Origin: Rhypophila decipiens
Lineage: Eukaryota > Ascomycota > Sordariomycetes > Sordariales > Naviculisporaceae
Direction: 5' to 3'
Assembly: GCA_033297075.1 (NCBI GenBank)
Contig: MU858189.1
Coordinates: 1 to 64,000 of the forward strand
DNA length: 64,000 bases
The stretch's first letter is position 1. Each line of letters starts with the position of its first letter. Made by a program: the position numbers and the translations under genes. The notes below the pieces were generated by a model, which made no database searches, was not told where the DNA came from, and saw only the letters and a program-made list of their open reading frames with translations. Below are positions 11,943 through 21,152 of the stretch, piece by piece.

Positions 11943-13685
11943 ATGGCCTACATCCTCATTGGCTTCTTAGCCTTGCTGTCATTCTACATGATAACTGCTC
12001 TGACATCCTGGTACCGCCTACGTCGCTTCCCGGGCCCCATTCTCGCAACTTTCTCATGGATCTGGCTCACATTCGCCTGTCAATCCGGCCGTAGCGACGA
12101 GATCTACCTCGCCATGAGACGAAAATACAAAGCCCCCCTAATCCGAATCGCCCCAGACTTTCTCTTTACCGATAATGCCGAGATAATTCGCCACATCAAC
12201 GGTGCTCGCTCCCCGTATGTCCGCGACGACTGGTACCGTGGCTTCACAGTCAACCCTTACGTCCCGAGCATGCTGAGCGCGACGGACGAAAAGACGCACA
12301 ACTTTCTCAAGTCAAAGACGAACCCTGGCTACTACGGACGGGATGTACCTGGGCTTGAGACGGGGATTAATAGCCAGATATTGAGTCTCAAGAGTTATAT
12401 CCGAGACAGGTATATCTCCACTGCGACGCAGCTGAAGTTTATGGACTTGGGTAAGGCGATTGAGTACTATGCGCTTGATGCCATCACCATGGTGGGGTTT
12501 GGTAAGGAATGGGGCTTTCTTCGGGCTGACGAGGATCTTAATTCCTTTATTGAGACTGTTAGTACGGTGGCACCTTTTATCCAGCTTTGTACGGATATTC
12601 CTTTTGCGAGGAATCTTTTCATGAGCAAGGTTATGTTGAAGCTTGTTGGGCCCAAGTACACTGATAAGAAGGGGTTTGGGAACTTGATGAGGTGAGTATT
12701 TGCTGTTGACCCAGTTTGATTCTGAGCATCGGATGCTAACGGCCCTTCAATGATGAAGAGTCTCTCGGGAGGCCATCGAAAAACGATTTGGCGGCGAACC
12801 AGGCAAGGGTCAAGATCTCCTCGTCAGTGACTCGTCCCCTCTGCAGTCCCAGCATACCTTCACCCACAGCTAACTGATGGACCTGATTCAGGAGTCATTT
12901 ATGCGCCGAGGCCTATCAATGGCAGAATGCGAAGCCGAGATTCCCACGCTCGTCATAGCAGGATCCGACACCACCGCGGGCGTCATCCGTTCTGGTCTTC
13001 TGCATTTGATGACCTCGCCCAAGGCATATCACCGTCTCCAAGCCGAGATTGATGATGCTATCGGGACAGGAAAAGTGTCATGGCCCATCAGTCACGTTGA
13101 AGCTCGAGAGCTACCCTATCTTCAGGCAGTTATATACGAAGCAATCCGCATAAATCCACCCAACCAGATCCTAATGCCCAAGGTCGTCCCAGCCGGAGGT
13201 GACGTGCTGCTAGGCAAATACCGTGTCCCAGCCGGAACGAAAATCGGCGTGAACAGTATGGCGGTGCAACGCGATACTGCTGTATTCGGCGACGACGTGG
13301 ATCTTTTCCGACCCGAGAGGTTCCTCGAGGGACCTACTGTGGAGAAGAGACTCGAGATGGAGCGCCAGGTTGACTTGAGCTGGGGTTATGGGAGGTATAT
13401 CTGTAGCGGCAAGTTGGTTGCGCAGATGGAGCTGAATAAGGTTTTCTTTGAGGTTCGTTCCGCCTTCCTTGTCCCATCACCTTGTCTTTGGGTGTGGACC
13501 GTATGTGCCCCTTACTTTTGCAAGGTGCTAATACCTAGTGTTTTCTCTAGTTGCTCCGGGACTTTGACTTCCAGCTGGTCAACCCTCAGGCGCCCTGGAC
13601 TAGGCGGCTGCATATTGTGTATTTTGTCAAGGATATGTGGGTAAAGGTAACAGAGCGAGACAAGGTACAGAGCGCCGAGAGGTGA
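11943..13685 (+). CDS. cytochrome P450, pisatin demethylase-like
   Basis: Four exons, 11943-12691, 12759-12822, 12892-13452 and 13551-13685, give 502 residues. All junctions are GT-AG and in phase. An N-terminal membrane anchor (residues 3-20) is followed by the hinge RLRRFPGPIL. The I-helix oxygen-activation motif AGSDTT is at about 294-299, the K-helix EAIR at 354-357, PERF in the meander, and the heme ligand Cys at about 442. The normal Phe of the heme loop (FxxGxxxCxG) is Trp here (WGYGRYICSG). It resembles fungal detoxification or secondary-metabolism P450s of the pisatin demethylase/trichodiene oxygenase type, acting at the ER with a reductase partner. The substrate cannot be inferred. 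It converges with the HET gene, 62 bp away. Confidence 0.93.
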
Positions 13686-13747
13686 GACAGAAAATGAGCA
13701 CCCTCAGGCTCCCTTTGAGCTTTCTTTCTGGTCTGCATTCTGGAACA

Positions 13748-15551
13748 CTAAGCCGGTTGCAACTTGTCAACGGCGGTTGGCGGCCTGGCTCGCAGCTCTG
13801 GTTCTTTTTCATCAAATCGAATATCCACCTGCCAGCCGGCGTTGGGCGATATCGGAGGTTGCCAATCGATAGAAACATTAATGGAAAGAACCATGATCTG
13901 CTCCCATGTGCCCCGTGTGCTCGCACCCGGTGTCCAGGGCTCCGTGACATGTCGGCGCAGTTCGAGTATTTGTGTGTTTTGAGAGGGTTGCACCGCGGCA
14001 AGAACATATTGCGGCAGTCTCGCCGAGTTTTGGAAATCATCAAAGTCGTCATCCGACCATTGACTGACGACATCATACATGGCCGAACCTTTATTCCAAA
14101 TGCAAAAGAATGGCTCATCATCACCATCTGTAGAAAAGAAACGGCCAAAGACGAGGAGAAAGCGATTGTCCGGGATCGTGTTGTCCCACGAGGTGCTGAA
14201 CTCGTGGCGCACAAGACAGTTTCTGCGACGAGTCCAGATGAGCGCCCTCTCTTCGACTTGCCAGTCGGTCGATGGACTGGTTGACACGTAGCGGTAGTAC
14301 GGGCTGTCTGATTTCCAGTGGAATCGGTACGTGTCGAGCCACGAGCCCCTGGCCAGCTTCTGCATGTCTCGACCCAAAATGACCTTGGTGAGATAATATC
14401 GTGGCGGGTGCGGATCGGTCAGGCGGGAATAGGGGACCAGGGCAATTTCTCGTGTTCTCGCCCTGGCAAAGACCCCGTCGAAATACCGCTTCAACCAGAT
14501 TCCGACCATCTCTACCTTTTCTTGCTGTCCCACGGTAAAGTAGGTTAGAGGACTGAGGGGCATGAACCACAGGCCGCTCTCTTTGTTCTGGCTCAGCTTG
14601 ATGTTGATGCGGATTCCCTTGTTTGTTATTGCAAAATCTAGCGTGCGGAAGATGTTGTACCGCTGCTTGAAGAGGGAGACAAAGTCCTGGTGGGCTGTGT
14701 ATTGGAATTCGCTGGGTGAATTTGCAAGGACGCCTCTGAACTCATCAAGGCTCTGGACTTGCTGTTGCGGGTCAGTAGTAGTGTCGGATGATAGTTGAGT
14801 GGTCCAGCAAAAGATGGAAAGATCGTTCGTCTGCTTGATGATTTCTTCCTGTAGGCGGATGAAAGCCCTCGTCCCGCCCTCGCCGTATATCAATGGCATA
14901 TGGATGTCGAAGATGCCCAAGAGACAGTAAGCCATGTCCTCTTCTCGTGTGGTCGTTCGGTAGGACGCCCAGCCCATTTTTCGTGCCACGGGAAACGCTT
15001 CCAGACCCTTTGTCCCGCGAAGAACCTCGGCGTCGATCTTGGTCGTTCTGACGATCAAGTCGGAAAGATCCGCTTTGGTGCCGCGACATACCCACGTCTT
15101 GTCATAGAACTTGACATTGCCTGGTGCAATTAATTCTTGAAGCGTCCAGCCACGGCCGAACCATCTGCATTTGGCCATGTTCTCGGTTGAATCGGTGGGG
15201 CCGAGGTCAGAGAGGTATGCGTAGCAGACCTCGGCACGCTGGTACCATGCAAACATGGAGTTGATTGCCTCGGTCAGTTCGGCGCTACTGGACTTGTCGA
15301 TACAGCAAGTGTCTACCCATAGGTACTGGTATCCCTCGCTCCAGGCGAGCTTGCAGGCTTTGCGTATCTTTTGCCTGCCTTGGTGATCTCCTTGTGAGCG
15401 GTGATGGCAACCGGAGGCCGCCAAAGGAGAGTGACTGCCATTCCGCGTAGGATGTCTCGTTCTCCTCCCAGGTGTGGGAAAGGATTGCATAAGGAGGTAC
15501 GGGGTTGAGGAATTCTTTCAGCGTCAACGTGCTGGTATTTATTAGGCGCAT
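13748..15551 (-). pseudogene. HET-domain protein (heterokaryon incompatibility type), frame break
   Basis: Translation from the ATG at 15551 (MRLINTSTLTLKEF) reads the canonical HET opening PPYAILSHTWEENE. The frame then shifts at about 15365-15440 before continuing with KIRKAC, YLWVDTCCIDK, AINSMFAWYQRAEVCYAYL and GWTLQELIAP down to the stop at 13748. The break needs either a 37-nt intron (GTTGCC...GGCAG, unusually short) or small indels. The downstream half (about 580 codons) is intact and includes the post-HET region REEDMAYCLLGIFDI and MPLIYGEG. HET proteins trigger programmed cell death on encounter with non-self partners; this one has no visible NACHT or WD repeats. Whether it is functional depends on the break. 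Confidence 0.75.
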
Positions 15552-16141
15552 TGTGAGATGCGCTGTGTATCACTTTGAGCTCCGTCATGAGTTGACGTTG
15601 ATGATTTGGCCTGAAGGATTTCCTTCTTGGCAAGAAGTCATTTCATGAAACGGCGTCAACCAATCAGATCCACGGACCAGGCCAGGGTTGTTGGGCCAGG
15701 ATGGTTGAACATGTCCGCCCAGTACGGAGAACGTAAGCTCGACTTGACCATTAAGAAAAAAAAAAGTAATCCGGAACGAGCATGTATGTAGCAATTAATG
15801 CGTTCTTCTAGCAGATTGATTATTAGACTTCCTTATCTATCGTGATCCTGTTGTTACAGCTTTATCGAGAATCAGGGGTGATGCATTCTCAGGGGTAGTG
15901 TGCATTCTCAGGGGTGCTGCTGATATCCAGGGTTAGGGTTACTGCAGTATACTACGGTAGGCTAGAAAGAGGGGTAGGTGATATACCGGACATTTGTAAC
16001 GATATCGGATCTGTGCCCGTTACTGTTGATCGTAAAATGTCAGCAGCTGAATATTAAACGACAGTACAGCTGTGGTCCATTCTTGTTTCTTATCCGGTTG
16101 CGATTTCGGTGTTTTGTTCACTTTCAAAATCATACGAAGCG
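15552..16141. repeat. spacer with short tandem and telomere-like repeats
   Basis: This is a divergent-promoter region between two HET genes. At about 15870-15925 the block GCATTCTCAGGGGT occurs twice, with a partial third copy. It is followed near 15930-15945 by AGGGTTAGGGTTA, which resembles two telomere units. No open frame in it is convincing. Confidence 0.5.
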
Positions 16142-18104
16142 ATGGCCACCAAGAAACGAGCAATGGCAGAGGTCCAGAGCCGCTATCTCGGCGATGGCAA
16201 CAGGTCACTCATCCGTATTTCCGCGCCCCCTATCGGCATGTCGAAATCCTCGCCTATCAACGAATTCAAAAATTTCGAGGTACCATGGGATGACATATCA
16301 GACGGCCACACCGCCCCGTGTCTCGAAGTACGGAGGAAGTGTGCGAGTTCGGGGTGCCACGCTTGCCGCCTTGCCCAACTCGGGGCTGAATACCTTTTTT
16401 TGGCGGAGCCGGAGTACCGAGTGCATTTGCTTGGGACCTACGGAGCGCGCATGATGACTGTGCTATGGGCTGGGAATGTGAAGTATTACCCATTTCCGAT
16501 TGACGGATTACCTACCGGCGATACAAGCAAAGAGAGGATAGTGTAATTACTGTTGAAGGAAATACGGCATACGCCCTGAACTGTACGGTCTACGACGCTG
16601 GAATACAGGTCATCCATGTATATATATCGAGAGCCCTCCCCCTGGGAGCCTCTCTCTCCCTCTCTCTCTCTCCTCTTCTTAATCTTCAATACGAACTTTC
16701 CACCTACTCATCTTACCTTACAACAATTACCTCTATACAAAGGTTGGGGCGAAGCCTACCTGTTGGCCAGGAATTGGCGTCGGTCGTGATCTCGGTGGCA
16801 AAAATGGGCAGGACCCGAGGGATTATGCCTCGGTGGTGTTGGAATGGCTCGACGCATGCCTCCAGAGCCATCCTGCTTGTCGTAAAAACACCAGTGTGAG
16901 TTTGCCCAGCCGACTCCTCGATGTCCATAGTGGACAACACGAAAGTTCGATACATTTGGTGTCGGGATTAAAAGCACAAACCGGAAGTTATACCGCGCTC
17001 AGCCACTGCTGGGGAGGGACCATTGATGTGAGGACTACTAAGGATAACATCAGCAGCCACGAGGCCGGCATCCAGTTCTCTGATCTACCCAAAAACTTCC
17101 AAGACGCAGTTACGGTTACCCGAGCTATCGGTCTTCGATATCTTTGGATTGACGCTTTATGTATCATCCAAGACGACCAGACTGACTGGGAAGTCGAATC
17201 TGGGAATATGGCCAGCATATACCAGCAAGCTTACTTCGTGATTGGTGCCAATGTGTCACCCAATGCTGACGGTGGATTCCTTGATTATGACCAAAAGGGC
17301 CCTTTTTGTGAGGGCAAGGCAGTCGGAATGGTCGATGAGGAACAGGCTGTCATATATGCTCGGAGCACGGGATGCCACAACGACCATGGTGTAGATATGG
17401 TGCCCGGTGGGAGCCTACATTCCCGCGGCCCGTTAGGTCGGAGGGCATGGACCTTGCAAGAGAGCTTGCTGGCGTCCAGACTGGTGACTTTTGAGGAGCC
17501 CGAGATTGCTTGGAAGTGCACCTCGGCGGCGTTCTGCCAGTGTGGCTACAAGGACCAGCAACCCGCGCTTGGAGGACAGCCCGTATTCAGCCTAAACGCG
17601 CCACTAGCAGGTGCAATCTGGCTCCCCGAAAGATACATCGACTGGTATCGTGTAGTCCAGGAAGTGGCCAGGCGGAATATCACCAAGGCCAGCGACATGC
17701 TCTCTTGTCTGTCTGGGCTGGCTCGACGATTCCACGATTCCGGTGCGGGGACTTATCTGGCCGGCCTCTGGCTCCAGGATCTGCCCATGGGCCTGCTTTG
17801 GGGCGCAGGCCAGTACCACATCGGCAGCACTGCTATCACTCCGTATCGTGGACCATCTTGGTCTTGGACCTCAATTCGACATCCCTTTTATTCTATTTTA
17901 TTCGACGACCAGGGGGACAGAAGACCTTGGGAGCCGGGCATGAAGCTTAGCAGAATACACATTGAGCTTCTGAGGGTCGACTGTAAGCCCAAGGGCAAGG
18001 ATCCATTTGGCGAAGTCTCGGTCGGCTGCTCCATCACAGTCGCAGCCCCTTTGATGGAGCTCTGGGTGCATCCGGGATGCGAGGGCTACGAGGACCCCAT
18101 CTGG

Positions 18105-18329
18105 TGTCGGAATATCACACTTCTTGTCAAAATTGATTGATTGTGATTGTCTGCTCTGTTTTGCTCTCTGGCTTCGCCAGAGAGCTTCTCTTATAACTGT
18201 ACATGGTGGCAGTACTATTACCAAACATGAGTAACCAACGACAAAGATGATTATCAAGATTTCCAATGATGACCAATCCCTCACAAACAGGAACATGTGT
18301 TCTTCCGAACGACACCGAATATTCTGACA
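18105..18329 (+). mobile_element. MITE copy 1 (TGTCRGAATAT family) inside HET gene
   Basis: A 225-bp element. It starts TGTCGGAATATC and ends GAATATTCTGACA, an imperfect terminal inverted repeat of about 12 bp. It is flanked on both sides by the 5-bp direct repeat TCTGG (18100-18104 and 18330-18334), the signature of a target-site duplication. It has no coding capacity. An internal perfect hairpin with 10-bp arms lies at 18163-18185, followed by the shared block TTCTCTTATAACT. It is clearly homologous along its length to the element at 50801-51031. The reading frame of the HET gene enters it in the last codons. Confidence 0.88.
18163..18185. repeat. hairpin with 10-bp stem in MITE copy 1
   Basis: GCTCTCTGGC and GCCAGAGAGC are perfect reverse complements separated by TTC. 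The same stem is present in the other two copies with different loop or stem bases. As it lies 23 nt beyond the new HET stop codon, it would be in that transcript's 3' UTR. Confidence 0.85.
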
Positions 18330-18840
18330 TCTGGATCGTCCATTCGATTTTCATGGAACACGGTATCATCACCTCGTATTCTTGGTTTTAACTACACTTT
18401 GACAGTCGAAAGCACAAACAGTTGCGCGGAACACAAGTTGGTACAGGCACGGGTGGCACTTGGTGCTTGTTTGTTTTATTTGTTGGAAATCTGTGCCGGG
18501 GGCAAACGTCTGGACAAGCTTTGGTGCTCAACAGACGGCCAGATGTCGCGGGTGTTGCCTATGAAAGAGTGGGCATCTGTGAATATGACGTATACAATGA
18601 GGAGTCCAAGGGCTTGAGGCAGATGATTGACTCTGGCAATGAGCGGGGCATAGCGAGGATTATCTAGCTTGAAGGATTACATAGAGGCTTACACCTCTTC
18701 TATCATGGACAAGACTGACCATTCATCACGAACTCTTGGCGGCCCCAACCCCGCATTCTTTGTCATGTTCAGCTCTGATGCCATGCAGCCGCCATTTCTC
18801 CTTTCTACATCATCTTTATATACGGCATCCGTCATTAGAA

Positions 18841-20074
18841 ATGATCATGATCATGCTTCCTTCGTTGATTGTTACCTTGGCCATCGTGCCTTTTATATCC
18901 ATCACAGCCTGTCATCCCGCATCTCACTCCGACGCCGAGATCCAAGCTGAACTCCATCTCCGGCATATCGTCATACAACGCTCGAAACAAACCCTAGCCA
19001 AATGCTCCAACTCAGCAGCTGCTCGAGCTGTTGGCGAGGAAGCTATCGTTCGAAGAGCTGCCACCGCTCATACTCTCCGCCAGCAACGTGGCCTCCAAAA
19101 TGGTATCCCCCCCCTCGTCTTTTCGCCCACTATCTTCTTCTCGAGCGACTAACACCTACCCCCAAGACAATATCCTCGCCCGCCGTGACAAGGACTCCCT
19201 CCTGAAATGGTCTTCCCTATCTCACTCTTCTCCAAACCAATTCAGCCTCTCTACAGATCCCTCTGAAATCTTCTCCTCAAATACAACCTGTGCGCTAGTG
19301 CCCCAGACAGCCATAGGACCATATTACGTATCGGGCGAACTCCTCCGCACAAACCTGACCGACTCCCAGCCCGGAATCCCAATCCATCTAGATATGCAGT
19401 TCATTTCTACATCCAACTGTCTCCCTGTTCCCGAGTCATCCCCGCTGCTCGTCGACATCTGGCACTGCAACTCGGCCGGTGTGTATTCCGGAGTTTCGGC
19501 CCCGGGACAAGGCGGCATCAGCAGCACACACGGCCGGGGAGTTCAACAAACTGATTCAGACGGTGTCGTCCAGTTCGGTACCCTGTTCCCGGGGCATTAT
19601 GCCGGACGGGCGACGCATATCCATCTTATGGCTACCTCGGAGGTGACACTGCTGCCGAATAACACTTTTACGGGGGGCAAAGCCCGGCATATAGGACAGT
19701 TGTACTTTGATCAGGAGTTGGTGGATGAGGTGGAGAGCTTGAGCCCGTACAGAGAGAATACACAAGCTTTGGTCAGGAATGAGGACGATGGATTAGCTGC
19801 TGTTCAAGCTACTCGGGAATATGACCCGTTTATGAATTATGTCTTCTTGGGGGACAAGCTGGAGGATGGGCTGTTGATGTGGATTACTATTGGCATTGAC
19901 TTGGAGGCTGATTATAGTGGGAGAGTCTTTGTTGCTGAGACCTTTACTGGCAGGGGCGGGGATGAAGAAGGGACGAGGACGGTTGATGGCGTGGTTTCGA
20001 CGAGTAGCAGTGCCGCGGCCATGGGACGGTTCGGGGCCATGACCATGGGCTGGGGATGGAGGCTGGGACTGTAA
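18841..20074 (+). CDS. secreted intradiol ring-cleavage dioxygenase
   Basis: Two exons, 18841-19102 and 19167-20074, give 389 residues. The 64-nt intron has donor GTATCC, branch GACTAAC and acceptor CCAAG and is in phase. Alternative in-frame starts at 18847 and 18853 give a more compact signal peptide (MLPSLIVTLAIVPFISITAC). The catalytic region has TAIGPYYVSGELLR, WHCNSAGVYSGVSAPGQGG, GHYAGRATHIHLM and the downstream SPYRENTQ. The Tyr of GVYSG, the Tyr of GHY and the two His of HIH are the four non-heme Fe(III) ligands of the family. The enzyme should cleave catechol-type aromatics between the two hydroxyls, outside the cell, as in breakdown of plant phenolics. The C-terminal tail is Ser/Gly-rich and dispensable-looking. 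Confidence 0.92.
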
Positions 20075-20485
20075 AATGACGGAGCTCTTAGATCTGAGCT
20101 CCTAGTTGATGTGTTTGGTTGATTATATGCACGAAGGGGGTTGGAAAGATTCACGGTTACACGGTGAAGATGCCCCCTTTGGTTGGGATGGTTGCTGTTC
20201 TTGGGATCGCTATTCTGGCTCATCATCAGGAAGTTCACCGGCGTGCGCGTATCATCTTGAATATCAAGTTCAATATGTGTATATTCAGCGCAATCCAAGG
20301 ATAGAGGGCGACGAGTACGCTATGCGGGCGTTGAAGCGACAAGATCCATAATATAGCAAAATAAAGCTCATGCACCGGACCGGGAAAGTTACAAATATTA
20401 GCTTTACACTACTCGTCGGTTAGTAGCCCACACTGCGTTTTCCGAACCGACTATTTTTCGGCGTTTCTTTCGGGAATACTTAAAA

Positions 20486-20980
20486 AAGAGAATTCATACA
20501 TACACAACCGCTTTTTTATACATATACAACAATCTGGACCTGCTAAGTACCTAGTAGCTGATCTTTTTTCAACCTACATTTCCATACAAAAAAGTCGTTT
20601 TCCCGGATCAACACCTATAACTACAATTACTTATAGATATAATATAATTGAATATATCGCCGTCAATTGAAAACATCGCCAATTGAAAACATCGCCAATT
20701 GAACACATCGCCGTCAACTGAGGGTATCACTAATTAAACACATTGCCAATCGAACACATTACCGTTAATTAAACATATCGCCAACCGAACACATTGCTAA
20801 TCAAACATATCACTATTTGAGTATAGTTGTACCGGTATCTTAGTGGTTTTGGCTTGATTGCTGGGACCTATGATAGTATAGTTTATTATATAAGGGAAAA
20901 GACTGTTTTTTCTTGCCGGCTGCTATGCGGGGAATGTTGTATATATATGAAAAAGTGGTTGTATACGTATGAATTCTCTT
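20486..20980. mobile_element. degenerate inverted-repeat element (MITE-like or LTR relic)
   Basis: Positions 20486-20530 and 20936-20980 are inverted repeats of each other: 40 of 45 bases match, and all five mismatches are transitions. The interior is AT-rich and non-coding, with degenerate tandem repeats. The outer boundaries are unclear. A 20-bp direct similarity (TTTCGGCGTTT...CGGG) flanks it at about 20455 and 21056, so the full element may be longer. Transition-only divergence is what repeat-induced point mutation produces, although five sites is a small sample. It lies between the dioxygenase gene and the truncated start of the ABCC gene. Confidence 0.6.
20645..20820. repeat. degenerate tandem repeats, unit about 15-18 bp
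   Basis: The motif AACACATCGCCAATTG, with variants (ACATTGCCAATCG, ACATATCGCCAACCG, ACATATCACTATTTG), recurs about ten times in a row. Units differ mostly by C/T or G/A changes. It lies wholly inside the inverted-repeat element. Confidence 0.65.
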
Positions 20981-21152
20981 AAAAAAAGAGTCGGTTCCCC
21001 AACCCCGTTTGGCTCAACCGGTAAGATGCTCAACACAATGAGAGCCGGTTCAACATTTCGGCGTTTGCTTACGGGTGGGCCGGCTATGAACTCGCCACAA
21101 CTAACTTAGTTCAATCTTGACTAGTCTGACCGTGGCTGGTGATGACGTTTGT

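Larger units (their letters stand above)
16142..18667 (+). pseudogene. HET-domain gene, truncated by MITE insertion
   Basis: The N-terminal exon (ATG 16142) contains the zinc-binding-like start typical of this HET subgroup (SSGCHACRLAQLG). A frame change near 16535 and at least one intron, containing a CT-rich tract at about 16650-16680, lie before the main frame. The main frame is open from about 16743 to 18140. It carries EWLDACLQSHPACRK, SYTALSHCWGG, LRYLWIDALCIIQDD, MASIYQQAYFVIGAN and RRAWTLQESLLASR, which together define the HET domain. From 18105 the frame runs into a MITE, which encodes the last 11 residues and the TGA. Sequence beyond the MITE (about 18470-18667) still looks like a HET C-terminus (LVLNRRPDVAGVAYERVG), so the original gene was about 2.5 kb. 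Probably a broken incompatibility gene. Confidence 0.75.
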
